Part shown: in pieces, positions 1 to 9,301 of the stretch | Layout: each line of letters begins with the position of its first letter | Position numbering within the stretch: position 1 is the stretch's first letter | Assembly (NCBI GenBank): GCA_903878115.1 | Contig: CAIRGO010000132.1 | Span: 1 to 36,417 of the forward strand | Length of the DNA: 36,417 nt | From: Akkermansiaceae bacterium | GTDB taxonomy: Bacteria > Verrucomicrobiota > Verrucomicrobiia > Verrucomicrobiales > Akkermansiaceae | Reading direction: 5' to 3' | Translations under genes and position numbers: made by a program | Notes under the pieces: model-generated | What the model saw: only the letters and a program-made list of their open reading frames with translations | What the model was told of the DNA's origin: nothing | Databases searched by the model: none

Positions 1-60
1 CAGTAACCACCCCCGCGAAATGGTTTCTGCGAGCAAAAGCCGAATGATGCCTCGATGCGA

Positions 61-486
61 TTAAAACCAAGGTTTACGACCAGTCATGTAGATGCGCTCA
101 AACTCTGCATCCGTGTTGGTGAGGTAAGTAATGCCTTCAATCAGACCAACAATCGCCACGACCAATGTAGGAATGCCGCAGAGGAAATATCCCACAACAC
201 CCACGACACACATGATGATGCCCTCATTTTTATAACCAAGTAGGAATTTGTGAATCCCCAACCAACCAATTACGATCGCGAGAATGCCGCAGAGTATTTT
301 TTTGTCCTTGGGGTTTTCGCCTGAACTTGCCTCCGGAGCTGGTGCCGGTGGTGGTGTTTCCACTGCTGCTGGCGGCGGCGGTGGCGGTGGCGATTCCGCT
401 GGGGCTGCTGATGGCGCTGGTGGTGGCGTCTCATTCATCGCAGACGTTGCATCGTTTTCTTCATTTGATGATTGTTCAGTGGACAT
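61..486 (-). CDS. TM2 domain-containing membrane protein
   Basis: A 141-residue protein. Residues 1-60 are a low-complexity, Pro/Ala/Glu-rich tail, including seven prolines in a row near residue 33. Residues 61-125 form a TM2 domain: two hydrophobic helices around an IGWLGIHKFLLGYKNEG stretch, which carries the usual G-x-H-x-F-x-L-G-x-x pattern. The family is an integral inner-membrane protein of unknown biochemical role. The proline-rich tail is probably cytoplasmic and may bind partners; that is inference. The gene is divergent from the methyltransferase-fold gene to its right, and the two share a short promoter interval. The family call is secure; the function is not. Confidence 0.85.
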   Translation of the reverse strand: MSTEQSSNEENDATSAMNETPPPAPSAAPAESPPPPPPPAAVETPPPAPAPEASSGENPKDKKILCGILAIVIGWLGIHKFLLGYKNEGIIMCVVGVVGYFLCGIPTLVVAIVGLIEGITYLTNTDAEFERIYMTGRKPWF

Positions 487-536
487 AGTGAATGTCTATT
501 ACTACTATTACCTCGCCAAGGCAACCACAAAAGCAC

Positions 537-1214
537 ATGAAACCACGCATTATTCTTTCTCATACCACATTGCCAGACGGCGGAACGCTCGAACTCCATG
601 AGCATGATGGCAATCATTACCTGCATGTTCATGGACAGCAATTGGCCGGCCCAGCCACGCGAATTTCCGAAGATGAATTGGCAAAACTAGGCACTCATCC
701 CTTTCGTCCAGCGCGCCAGCCGAAAATTCTTTTGTTAGGATTGGGACTTGGTGGCTTGCTCAATGCGGTCTGCGCGGCTGTTCCACAAAAGCGCGCCACA
801 TTTTCCGTCTACGAACCGATGTGGGATCTCATCTATTGGCAAAAGAAATTTTTTCCTGAAGGTGCTGCGATGAAAGATTCTCGAGTAAAAATGCTCGATG
901 CGCTCTCCCCTTCTCTACTGGCCAAGGAAAATGGCACACTCCACGCAATCCTGATGCATGCGGATACTGCGCCCACCATCAAAAATAAAACGATCATCGA
1001 AGATAAACGTTGGCTCGGTGCGGCACGTGATGCGTTGCAAAACGGCGGCCTACTGGGGATCACCGCCATGCGACCGATCCCTAGTTTATTTGGACTGCTC
1101 AAACGCCATGGATTCGATGTGGCAGAGCATTTCGTGGAGGGCAACACCAATGCCAAAAAACCACGACGCTATCCAATCTGGTTGGCGCGAAAAGGCAGCC
1201 CAGAAGAAAAATAA
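537..1214 (+). CDS. Spermidine synthase-like SAM-fold protein
   Basis: About 225 residues with a Rossmann-type SAM-binding core: an LLLGLGLGG loop at about residues 65-73, followed by a YEP strand end (the acidic ribose-binding position), as in spermidine-synthase-like methyltransferase folds. The aspartate-rich active-site loop of true aminopropyltransferases is not evident, so polyamine synthesis should not be assumed. I chose the ATG at 537. The upstream in-frame ATG at 492 would leave only 5 bases to the divergent TM2 gene, and homology-like sequence begins after 537. It is the first gene of a same-strand series with the HlyD-like adaptor 60 bases downstream. Fold assignment is good; substrate unknown. 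Confidence 0.7.
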   Translation: MKPRIILSHTTLPDGGTLELHEHDGNHYLHVHGQQLAGPATRISEDELAKLGTHPFRPARQPKILLLGLGLGGLLNAVCAAVPQKRATFSVYEPMWDLIYWQKKFFPEGAAMKDSRVKMLDALSPSLLAKENGTLHAILMHADTAPTIKNKTIIEDKRWLGAARDALQNGGLLGITAMRPIPSLFGLLKRHGFDVAEHFVEGNTNAKKPRRYPIWLARKGSPEEK

Positions 1215-1274
1215 TTGAACAAAAATCCTGCATTACCACGTTATATCGGTTCATCCACCACCTTAATCAATTAC

Positions 1275-2669
1275 ATGAATTACCGCGCTTTCCCTTTGTT
1301 ATTGTCACTCATTCCTTCGTCCATCATCGCCGCTGAGGCGAAAGTAGAGATGGGCAAATTTTCTGTCCGTCCCACATTGTCTGCTACCATACTTCCTGAG
1401 ACCTGCTTGCCACTCTCCGTTGATGCTGAGGAGTGGTCCTCTTTTGCGATTGAAGAAATTCTGCCACACGGATCATTGGTGAAAAAAGGTGATTTGTTGG
1501 TGCGCTTCGACTCAGAAAACTACGACAAAAAAATCCGCGATGCGGAGTCAGCCGCAGCAGCGGGAAAACTATCACTCGCCAACGCAGAAGCAGATTTTGC
1601 TTCAGCAGAAGTATATTTTCCCATGCAGATGCAGGATGCCAAACTGAAACATGAAGTTGCACGCGAAGCATGGGATCATTTCCAAAAAATCGGCCGTGAT
1701 TCAGAAGTAAAAGAAGCCAATATTGCTCTACGTCGCGCCGAACTTAGCTTCGATAGCGAAAAAGAAGAACTCAATCAGTTAGAAAAAATGTATAAAGCGG
1801 ATGACCTCACGGAGAACACCGAGGAAATCATTCTCAAACGCCAGCGCGAGACAGTCAAAGCTGCCGCGACAATTCTCGAGCTCAACAAGTTAGCACACAA
1901 GCGCACCATGGAAATCACCCTACCGCGCACGGCGACTGACCTAGAGCGCGCCGCGAAAAGTGCAGATATTTCACTCAAGGAAAACGAACAGAATATTCCT
2001 CGCAATCTAGAACTGAAACGAATTGCCATGGAAGATGCGCGCATCTCCGCGAAACGCGAAATCGAAGGCCTAGAGAAACTCAAAGCAGACAAAGACCGTT
2101 TCAAAATCACCGCACCAGCCGATGGTTATTTCTACTACGGCAGCATCGAAGACGGACGCTGGACCACGGGTGATGCGGTGAAAGGCCTCGTCGTTCATGG
2201 AGCGGTGATGGTGAAAAAAACATTCGCCGTAATCATTCCTAGCACCTCGAAGATGACCTTAGAATCATTTGTCGATGAACCGACGATGCGCTTGATCAAG
2301 CAAGATTTGACTGGCTTCGCTTCTTTCTCAGGACGTGCCGACGTGACCTTTCCTGCAAAAATTGCTGAAGTGGCAAATGTGCCCGGCACCGATGGACGTT
2401 ATCACGTTTCGATGACGGCTCAATACCCAGCAGAACTGCCAGCCATCGCTGGGACGAGTGCCAGTGTCAACATTACTGCTTACGAAAAAGCTAACGCCAT
2501 CATCATTCCCGCTAATGCCTTGAAATCTACGCTCAACGGCACTTGGGAAGTAGAAGTCAAAAAAGGAGAAGGCACCGAGAAAGTCACCGTCACTCGCGGA
2601 CTCACGTCTGGCGAAAAAGTCGAAATTCTTTCAGGCCTCACCAAAGATCAAACGATCATCACACCGTGA
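1275..2669 (+). CDS. HlyD/RND-type periplasmic adaptor protein
   Basis: A 464-residue exported protein. The ATG at 1275 begins a signal peptide (MNYRAFPLLL then a hydrophobic run ending SIIAAEA); an in-frame TTG at 1215 would put 20 polar residues before it, so I rejected it. Domain order follows membrane-fusion proteins: a first half lipoyl/barrel segment with ILPHGSLVKKGDLLVRFD, a long Glu/Lys/Ala-rich coiled-coil hairpin (about residues 80-270), a second half lipoyl segment (KITAPADGYFYYG), then beta-barrel and membrane-proximal segments with a typical GLTSGEKVEILSGL ending. Such proteins bridge an inner-membrane pump to an outer-membrane channel, but no pump or TolC-like gene lies in the window. 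The next gene starts 11 bases downstream. Confidence 0.85.
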   Translation: MNYRAFPLLLSLIPSSIIAAEAKVEMGKFSVRPTLSATILPETCLPLSVDAEEWSSFAIEEILPHGSLVKKGDLLVRFDSENYDKKIRDAESAAAAGKLSLANAEADFASAEVYFPMQMQDAKLKHEVAREAWDHFQKIGRDSEVKEANIALRRAELSFDSEKEELNQLEKMYKADDLTENTEEIILKRQRETVKAAATILELNKLAHKRTMEITLPRTATDLERAAKSADISLKENEQNIPRNLELKRIAMEDARISAKREIEGLEKLKADKDRFKITAPADGYFYYGSIEDGRWTTGDAVKGLVVHGAVMVKKTFAVIIPSTSKMTLESFVDEPTMRLIKQDLTGFASFSGRADVTFPAKIAEVANVPGTDGRYHVSMTAQYPAELPAIAGTSASVNITAYEKANAIIIPANALKSTLNGTWEVEVKKGEGTEKVTVTRGLTSGEKVEILSGLTKDQTIITP

Positions 2670-2680
2670 TCACTACCTCC

Positions 2681-3862
2681 ATGCGCCTAATTGCCACTCT
2701 ATTCTGCTGTGCTGCGCTCGGCGCGGAAGAAGTGGACACGATGGTTCTTATTCCTAAGGAGCAAGTGACTGCTCAAGCAGTGCAAGCATCGATCACCCGC
2801 GGGGTGGATTATTTGATCCAGAAACAAAACAAAAATGGATCGTGGGGCGGACCTACCAGAACAAAAGGATTGAACATCTACGCGCCATTGCCCGGTGCTC
2901 ATGATGCGTTTCTCGCAGGCGCCAGTGGTCTTGCTCTGGCAGGTTTGATTGATGCCCATGATCCACGACCAGAAGCAGAGCAGGCCATCAATAAAGGCCA
3001 GCAATGGATGGCGGAGAAACTCCCTAAGCTAAGACGCGCCGATGTCACCACTACTTACAATGCGTGGGGTCATGCCTATGGCCTACGGGCTCTCACAAGA
3101 CTCTACCAACGCGCAGCCAATGACCCAGCCCAACAATCGGTCATTAAAATTCTGGCCCAAGAACAAGTGGATCTCGCGAACCGTTATGAAGACTTGAATG
3201 GTGGTTGGGGATACCTCGATGTTTTCGATGAGATTCGCACCCAGATCCCTAGCGGTATCACCACCTCGTTCACCTCCGCGACAGTATTGCTCGCGATGCA
3301 TGAAGCTCGGGAAGTGATGGGCGTGACACTGAAGCAAAAAGCCATTGATTCCACTCTGGCATCAATTCGCCAACAACGTTTCCCAGACTTTACCTATGCC
3401 TACTCCTACGGTCATCACATGCATCCAGAAGGAGTGATCAATCGTCGCAATGGTTCACTCGCTCGCTCACAAGCATGCAATGCCATACTACGTGCCTTTG
3501 GTGATGAAAAAGTTACCGATGCCGTTTTATCCACGTGGGGAGATAACTTTATTGAGTTTGAGAAATGGTTAGATCACGGCCGCAAAAAGCCAGTCCCTCA
3601 TGAATCCACTTTCAAAATTTCGGGTTATTTCTATTACTACGGTGTGTATTACTTTACCGAATCGGCAAAATTTTTGCCAATCGAAAAACAACGTGAACTC
3701 GCCAAAGGTCTAGCGCGTATTATTCTTACCCGACAAGAGAAAGACGGATCTTGGTGGGATTACCCACTCTACGATTACCATCAACCGTACGGCACTGGTT
3801 ATTCGCTGATGGCACTCAAGTGGTGCCGCTCGGTGATGTCTCCTGCCGCTGCGAGCAACTAA
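2681..3862 (+). CDS. Secreted alpha/alpha-toroid protein, squalene-cyclase-like repeats
   Basis: A 393-residue protein starting with a short signal peptide (MRLIATLFCCAALGA). Repeats of the terpene cyclase/prenyltransferase toroid are visible: GVDYLIQKQNKNGSWGG near the start, a LNGGWGYLD segment mid-way, and ILTRQEKDGSWWDYP near the end. These carry the QxxxGSW-type signature of squalene-hopene cyclase repeats. I do not see a DxDD protonation motif, so it is unlikely to be an active hopene cyclase, and the signal peptide puts it outside the cytoplasm. Similar exported toroid proteins are common in planctomycetes and verrucomicrobia, with unknown function. A GTG at 2666 overlapping the previous stop is an alternative start. 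It is probably cotranscribed with the adaptor upstream. Confidence 0.75.
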   Translation: MRLIATLFCCAALGAEEVDTMVLIPKEQVTAQAVQASITRGVDYLIQKQNKNGSWGGPTRTKGLNIYAPLPGAHDAFLAGASGLALAGLIDAHDPRPEAEQAINKGQQWMAEKLPKLRRADVTTTYNAWGHAYGLRALTRLYQRAANDPAQQSVIKILAQEQVDLANRYEDLNGGWGYLDVFDEIRTQIPSGITTSFTSATVLLAMHEAREVMGVTLKQKAIDSTLASIRQQRFPDFTYAYSYGHHMHPEGVINRRNGSLARSQACNAILRAFGDEKVTDAVLSTWGDNFIEFEKWLDHGRKKPVPHESTFKISGYFYYYGVYYFTESAKFLPIEKQRELAKGLARIILTRQEKDGSWWDYPLYDYHQPYGTGYSLMALKWCRSVMSPAAASN

Positions 3863-3887
3863 GTTTCCTTAACTGCAGCATTTTCTG

Positions 3888-4601
3888 ATGATTGTATTGT
3901 TCGATTTTGATGGCACCATTCTTCCATGGGATACGCAGAAACTTTTCTGCCATCACGTGCTGCGCGCATACCCCTGGCGACGGATGTTTTTGCTCGCCTA
4001 TTTGCCACTGCTGCCATTTGCGAGTATTTTAGGGTCAGAAGGATTGAAGCGCGTATTTCTCTCGTTTCTATGGCGCTTGCCCGATGAAGAAGTGGCACGA
4101 CTCGCAAAAGGCTTTGCAGAAGCATGGATTCCCAGCAGAGCATGGCCTGAAATGCTGGCCACCATTCGCCGACATCGTCATGCTGGTGACTACCTCATCT
4201 TAGTATCCGCCAGTCCTGAAATCTATGTGAAAGAAGTCGGGCGCATCCTTGGATTTGATCTAAGCCTCGGCACAGAAATGGGGCTAGTAGATCATCAACG
4301 ATTGCTATTTCCTGATCTCATCAATAATAAAGGGCATAACAAAGTGGAGCGATTGCGCAAAGTACTAGATTCATCGTACTTTAACAAATCTGGTCAAATC
4401 ACCAATGCTCACGGCTATACAGATAGTTGTGCTGATTTGCCGATGTTAACTCTTTGCCAGACCGCGACAGTGATCAATCCCAACAAAAAGCTTCTTGCGA
4501 TTGCCGAATCAAACCAATGGGAAGTGCGCTACTACCCGCGGCCATGGAAGAACACATTGCATCGCTACCTGATGCGTGCCAAATATGTGTTAGGCCTCTG
4601 A
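3888..4601 (+). CDS. HAD-superfamily IB phosphatase (SerB-like)
   Basis: A 237-residue cytoplasmic protein with the full HAD motif set: DFDGTIL at residues 6-12 (nucleophile Asp and general acid Asp), VSASPE as motif II, KVERL-type lysine region as motif III, and YTDSCADLPML as the magnesium-binding motif IV. The long helical cap between motifs I and II is typical of subfamily IB, the group of phosphoserine phosphatase-like enzymes. Substrate cannot be told; phosphoserine, phospholipid-type and small phosphometabolite phosphatases share this pattern. It lies 25 bases after the toroid gene, probably the last gene of that series. Its 3' end overlaps by 12 bases the end of the convergent transporter/peptidase gene. 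Confidence 0.85.
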   Translation: MIVLFDFDGTILPWDTQKLFCHHVLRAYPWRRMFLLAYLPLLPFASILGSEGLKRVFLSFLWRLPDEEVARLAKGFAEAWIPSRAWPEMLATIRRHRHAGDYLILVSASPEIYVKEVGRILGFDLSLGTEMGLVDHQRLLFPDLINNKGHNKVERLRKVLDSSYFNKSGQITNAHGYTDSCADLPMLTLCQTATVINPNKKLLAIAESNQWEVRYYPRPWKNTLHRYLMRAKYVLGL

Positions 4602-6791
4602 GCGGTAGTCAAGTAACACCGCCGTGATCGCTTGCTGATTTGCCAGATGCACTCGTATTTCCGTGATGCCACGCTTAGCTTGTAGTTTACTATTGATGCT
4701 CCATGCACCGTTACGCGGCAATTGTTTTTCTGTGCCATCTAGCACCGCCAATACCGTCAAAACATCTGTCGTCGCACTCATGCGGTAACGATAATCGACT
4801 TTGTATAAGCCCCTAAATGGTTCAATCACCTCTTTCAACCAACGCTGCGGCGAAGGTTGATACGGCAATGAACTCACCACATCGTTCCAGTTCACGGCAT
4901 CACCATCAACACAAGGAACTCGCGCAATGCCGGCAGCCATCCATGAAAGAATGCTGCGATGGTCGCCACTAAAATCAATCGCGTAAAATACACCATCCGA
5001 AACAAAAGCCGTCAATCGTGCATCGGTCAGAGAAGAAACAAACCGATAACGACCATTTTCGTCAAAATCCATCGTTACTGTTTCCTCCTGTACATCACCA
5101 TGTTGATCCGTTATTTGATAGCGATACAATCCCGGAAGCCAATGGTAAAAAATTTCGCTCCACAGTGGCAAGGGTAAGACAGATTCAACTACACTCTGCT
5201 CTTCCGGTATGCCCGATGTGAGAAACTGCTGTTTCTTTCCGTTCTCTGATGTTAGCGAAAAATGCTTCAGGCAAAACGCACGTGTCGGCGACCCCAAGGA
5301 AGCAGTTGACTGAATCTGCATATGCAAATGCGGCACTGGTGAGCGACCACTATTGCCAACCTCACCAATGAAGGTTCCCACCAAAACCCGCTGACCTAAC
5401 GAAACCGCGACCGTGCCTTTTTTGAAATGCGCCAGCATCACGGTATAACCTATATCACTTTTGATCATCACATAGTTACCCCAATTTTCGTCTGGATTAT
5501 TGCCACCAGGAGTATTGTCCACCACGTGATTGACTACCGCAGTAATCCACCCATTGCAGGGGGCAAGAACCGCAGTGCCGAAGCTATAAAAATCTTCGAG
5601 ATTGATTCCTTGGCCAACATATTTTTGCCCATCCACTTCGGTTTCAAAATCTAACGCATATCTCCATGCGCCACGGTGAGTGAGTGGTCCAGAAAACGCT
5701 TGAGTCACCGTTCTTTTGCCCACGAATGGCAAATACAAACCAGGCATGGCAAGATGCGGAAAACGCTTTTTATCTAACAATATCTTTTGCGCCGCTGACT
5801 CGGGAAGCATGCCAGGCGCGGGCGATGGCACCAAGGAACCCGCCGTGCGTCGCTGGCGCAGCGCATAGACGGTGCCTAAGACTACCACATTATAAGGCAA
5901 TGCACTTACCGGCAAACGAAAGGTACCTAACAGAACAGAAAGCGCTATTGCCATGAAGGCGCACATCGTAGAACCTGCACAGACTAACAGAACACTTGAT
6001 TTCGAAGTGATGTAATACCCTGCGCCGAGGGCAATGCCGCACAGCAGAAAATTAAAACTACACCACGCCATCGAACTAGGTTCTATTGCATAGCCAAACA
6101 TCGATAAGGTAAAAACTCCCACAGAAATCGAGATCGTCGCCATGGTGGTACTCAGGGGTGAGACCATCATCAATGAAAGAAAGACCAACACGCCAGGAAG
6201 TGCGTGGGCCTGAAAAATCATCGCTCCAAAAGCTTGGAAAATCACCCGTACCATCGCAGGCAGCATCGGTAATTCTAACCACGAGGGAGTAGAGGACGCT
6301 ATGGTATAGGGCAATCCATACGCCAACATCACCGAGAGACTAACCACATAAGATGTCAGCACCGCTGGAATACTGTGAGCTGATAATCCCCATTGCGACG
6401 ACATCCATGTTTGCAAGGTCACCGTGATGAAAAAACCACCTACTATGGACGTAGTAAAATACAGCAACAGCATGCCTGCGGAAAAATGGTAATTTTGATG
6501 CAAGTAGGCGATGGAAAACGAGATCAGCAAGGAATTAAACAGCAAAAAACCATTGCGAATATTGGTGCGATCATAACCCAGCCACCAAGCCAGCAAGGCC
6601 GTGCTGAGAGCACCAAACAGTCCTATGCTACCGATGATTGGCGTAAACATGCTTATCGCCAATAACATCCAACCTAAGCGCGGATTGTTAGAAAAAAACA
6701 ATACTGCATAAGCACGTGGAATCCCGTGCATGAGAACATTTCCTAACGGAATGTTCTCATGAGGAGTATCATGATCTGCAATCGGAATCAT
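4590..6791 (-). CDS. Urea-transporter-like membrane domain fused to M23 peptidase
   Basis: A 733-residue, three-part protein. Residues 1-310 are hydrophobic with about ten membrane segments and match the urea transporter (UT) family, including the IRNGFLLFNS stretch (the I/L-RNGLxGFN signature of UT half repeats). Residues 350-500 are an M23 (lysostaphin-type) zinc endopeptidase domain: HRGAWRYALDF gives His372 and Asp381, and PHLHMQIQ gives the His488-x-His490 pair. Residues 510-733 form a beta-rich domain I do not recognise. The peptidase half should face the periplasm and cut peptidoglycan or peptide cross-links; that is family-based. It is the last gene of a five-gene operon, 16 bases after the decarboxylase. 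All expected zinc ligands are present. Whether the membrane half still moves urea is unknown. Confidence 0.8.
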   Translation of the reverse strand: MIPIADHDTPHENIPLGNVLMHGIPRAYAVLFFSNNPRLGWMLLAISMFTPIIGSIGLFGALSTALLAWWLGYDRTNIRNGFLLFNSLLISFSIAYLHQNYHFSAGMLLLYFTTSIVGGFFITVTLQTWMSSQWGLSAHSIPAVLTSYVVSLSVMLAYGLPYTIASSTPSWLELPMLPAMVRVIFQAFGAMIFQAHALPGVLVFLSLMMVSPLSTTMATISISVGVFTLSMFGYAIEPSSMAWCSFNFLLCGIALGAGYYITSKSSVLLVCAGSTMCAFMAIALSVLLGTFRLPVSALPYNVVVLGTVYALRQRRTAGSLVPSPAPGMLPESAAQKILLDKKRFPHLAMPGLYLPFVGKRTVTQAFSGPLTHRGAWRYALDFETEVDGQKYVGQGINLEDFYSFGTAVLAPCNGWITAVVNHVVDNTPGGNNPDENWGNYVMIKSDIGYTVMLAHFKKGTVAVSLGQRVLVGTFIGEVGNSGRSPVPHLHMQIQSTASLGSPTRAFCLKHFSLTSENGKKQQFLTSGIPEEQSVVESVLPLPLWSEIFYHWLPGLYRYQITDQHGDVQEETVTMDFDENGRYRFVSSLTDARLTAFVSDGVFYAIDFSGDHRSILSWMAAGIARVPCVDGDAVNWNDVVSSLPYQPSPQRWLKEVIEPFRGLYKVDYRYRMSATTDVLTVLAVLDGTEKQLPRNGAWSINSKLQAKRGITEIRVHLANQQAITAVLLDYRSEA

Positions 6792-6807
6792 AAAGTTACA
6801 ATAGATT

Positions 6808-8223
6808 TTAAGCCAAATGCGAAGGCACCAATTCTAGCTCTTGAACGTAAGACAAATCCTCGCGTTTTTTAATCACATGCACCTGTTGGTCTTCGCCGAT
6901 CAGCACCACCGCTGGGCGGTAAGTGATAAACTGCATCGATTGCGTGACGTTATAGGCACCCACTGGATGCATCACCACGCGGTCGCCAGTGGTCAACGAT
7001 GGCAATGGCGCTTCTTCGCGAATGACATCAATATTCATGCACAAACAACCATAAACTGTAGTCGCTGTGGGAGCATCCAAACAAGGGCGAGCAGGTAAAA
7101 TCCGTGGCTGATACCATGTCGCCGTATAAAGCAAATTCACGCCCGCATCCAAGACTAACGCATTTTTGCTGCTGGCCGCAATTGTCACTGCGCCACCACC
7201 TTTGCCATAGGCCGACATCGCGGTATGGATGGTGCTTGCTTCGGTATGACGTTTTTTCACCGCCACTACGCTGGAGATTAAATAACCCGCATCGTCCACC
7301 AATGCTCGTCCTGTTTCTAGATAGAGTTTGGGCAATGTCCGCCCCGCTGGCCAGAGCTGCGTGATCGTATCACAGATCGCCTCGGCATAACGATCTAACG
7401 AGGGCGTAGAATGCTCTGCCGCTAAGTACTGCAAATGCAATCGCGCATGAGAAGCAAATCCTCCACCCATGTTCAAATAGCGAATCGGCGGTGCACCCAG
7501 CGATTCTGCTTCAAGCGCGAGCCCGACCATTTTTTTCGCGGCGATGCGATAGAAGTCAGGCTCCAAGATAAATGTCCCGATGTGACAATGAAGCCCCTGC
7601 AAACGCAACTGCGGGGTGGCAATAATACGTCGTACTACTTGCATCACTTCACCATTGTCACCATTGAATCCAAACTTCGACCACACAGTATGATCACCGG
7701 TGCTGAGAAAGACGCGCAGTGCGATGGCTACTGGTTCACTTCTCCCTTTCGCTAAATTGGTGATCGTCAGCAACTCATCCAAGTTATCAACCTGAATCAT
7801 CGCCTGCTCATCAATCGCGCGTTGCAGTTCGTGCAGTTGTTTATACGGACCATTAAAAATAATCTGATTCCCAGGAATGCCATTGCCGCGCGCTTTTTCA
7901 TATTCAAATCCAGAAACAACTTCAGCAATGGAACCTTCTTGATGAAATACATGGCAAATCGCATTCAAATAATTTGTTTTGTACGACCACGCGAACTGCA
8001 CATCAGGATAACGACGACTAAAGGCTCGATGCGCTTCACGATATTTTTCGCGCAAGGCTTTTTCGGAAAATACAAACAAAGGGCTACCAAAATCATTGGC
8101 TAACGATTCTACGGAAACTCCATCAATCTCCGAGCAACTGGGAGAAGTTCCTAGACGAAACGGATTGACCGGACCCGCATTCAAGCGTTGCACAGTAGGA
8201 CGTGTGTAGGGAAGTCGTGACAT
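6808..8223 (-). CDS. Group III PLP-dependent decarboxylase (DapDC/ODC-like)
   Basis: A 471-residue enzyme of the alanine-racemase-fold decarboxylases, a family that includes diaminopimelate, ornithine, arginine and carboxynorspermidine decarboxylases. PLP lysine is in FAWSYKTNYL (Lys82); other marks are the HCHIGT strand, NMGGGF phosphate loop, ETGRALV (E-x-GR) and a CLCMNID segment where the active-site Cys and Asp of the family sit. I chose the ATG at 8223, 4 bases after the previous stop; an in-frame start at 8265 would overlap that gene. Its place between an ATP-grasp ligase and an M23 membrane peptidase, away from lysine genes, argues against housekeeping LysA. Substrate is unknown; a basic amino acid or diaminopimelate-type compound is the natural guess. 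Confidence 0.8.
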   Translation of the reverse strand: MSRLPYTRPTVQRLNAGPVNPFRLGTSPSCSEIDGVSVESLANDFGSPLFVFSEKALREKYREAHRAFSRRYPDVQFAWSYKTNYLNAICHVFHQEGSIAEVVSGFEYEKARGNGIPGNQIIFNGPYKQLHELQRAIDEQAMIQVDNLDELLTITNLAKGRSEPVAIALRVFLSTGDHTVWSKFGFNGDNGEVMQVVRRIIATPQLRLQGLHCHIGTFILEPDFYRIAAKKMVGLALEAESLGAPPIRYLNMGGGFASHARLHLQYLAAEHSTPSLDRYAEAICDTITQLWPAGRTLPKLYLETGRALVDDAGYLISSVVAVKKRHTEASTIHTAMSAYGKGGGAVTIAASSKNALVLDAGVNLLYTATWYQPRILPARPCLDAPTATTVYGCLCMNIDVIREEAPLPSLTTGDRVVMHPVGAYNVTQSMQFITYRPAVVLIGEDQQVHVIKKREDLSYVQELELVPSHLA

Positions 8224-8227
8224 AAAA

Positions 8228-9301
8228 TTAAATGAGTTGTTTTTTGTTAGATGAAAAATCCGCACTGGTTGCTAGCTCAGCAAGTTGATTGATGTGACCT
8301 AACACTTCAATCTGGTGCCGCACATAAAAATGCCCCGCTGGGCATGGCGGAAGTTTGATCGAAATGTTGTCATCGATCATGATCCTAATTAGCGCAGAGG
8401 CGAAATTGACACCAAATTGAGCCGGAAAATCCACCCATGCAGGGAATCGTGGATTGATTTCGATCAACGAATACTTTTGATCTGCTTCATCTAACATTAC
8501 TTCTACTTCAAATGGACCGCGCCATTTTAGTGCGGCAATGAGTTTCTCGCACATCGCCTGCAATGCGCTGTCGTGAATCGTGATCGCGCCACTGCCTTTG
8601 CCTTTTTCACTGATGATCGTTTTGCGGATGCAGCACAGTCCGATGATGCCACCTAGGCCGTCACCGATGCCCATGGCGTTGAATTCGCCCCCGCTGATGC
8701 ATTCTTGAATGATCGCTGGCGCACCCCATTCCGCAAGAAGTTTATTCATCGCCGCAATCAACTCATGGTCATTGAAAACTTTTTTGGCATCGTAGTATTG
8801 TCCTTTAACCATCACCGGATATCCAAACTCACGCGCTGCTTGCACGGCAGTGGCGGTGTCATAGACTGCTTCTGTTAGAGGGACTTTTAACTCGCATGCT
8901 TTGACAAGTGATTCCAGATGATTTTTTGCACGACGGTGCAAGGATTCCATTTCTGGCAAAAATGTTTTCCAGCCGTTTTTCGTGAGACGGTCTTCGACAT
9001 AAACTAACAACTCAATCTCCGCATCCAATGTCGGAAGAAAATAATCAAATGGCGACAGCGCATGAATTTCCTCCAAACGTTGCAAGTACAAATCTGCCCC
9101 TGCACTCGGGTATGGCATGGTATAAACCACATCTGGTCCACCTTCGACATAGATGCCACTCTCTAACGCATCATACACTAGCCCTACGATAAATGCGTTT
9201 GGATAGGAGCGTCGAATGCTACGAATGATGCTCGCGCCTGGTTGCGGATTATCGCCGCGGTGCAGACCGCTCACGGCGATGCGTAATGGTTCTTGATTCA
9301 T
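8228..9301 (-). CDS. ATP-grasp ligase (carbamoyl-phosphate-synthase-like)
   Basis: A 357-residue protein. The N-terminal third is a pre-ATP-grasp Rossmann-like domain (IAVSGLHRG, then IVGLVYDALESG). The rest is an ATP-grasp fold: GYPVMVKGQYYDAKKV supplies an ATP-binding lysine, IIQECISGGEFNAMGIGD the glycine-rich region, and FEVEVMLDEADQKYSLIEIN the metal-binding Glu/Asn strand (IEINPRFPAW). Stand-alone ligases of this type form amide or peptide bonds through acyl-phosphate intermediates. The ATG at 9301 overlaps the stop of the PqqD-like gene as ATGA, a sign of translational coupling; the start at 9310 is less convincing. Likely works directly with the PqqD-like protein and the decarboxylase; substrates cannot be read from sequence. 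Confidence 0.82.
   Translation of the reverse strand: MNQEPLRIAVSGLHRGDNPQPGASIIRSIRRSYPNAFIVGLVYDALESGIYVEGGPDVVYTMPYPSAGADLYLQRLEEIHALSPFDYFLPTLDAEIELLVYVEDRLTKNGWKTFLPEMESLHRRAKNHLESLVKACELKVPLTEAVYDTATAVQAAREFGYPVMVKGQYYDAKKVFNDHELIAAMNKLLAEWGAPAIIQECISGGEFNAMGIGDGLGGIIGLCCIRKTIISEKGKGSGAITIHDSALQAMCEKLIAALKWRGPFEVEVMLDEADQKYSLIEINPRFPAWVDFPAQFGVNFASALIRIMIDDNISIKLPPCPAGHFYVRHQIEVLGHINQLAELATSADFSSNKKQLI

Noticed and set aside
492-536. Earlier in-frame start of the spermidine-synthase-like gene
   Set aside because: It would leave 5 bases to the divergent TM2 gene and no room for promoters; the ATG at 537 fits better.
284-601. Glycine-rich open frame opposite the TM2 gene
   Set aside because: It is the complement of the proline-rich tail of the TM2 protein and has no ribosome site.
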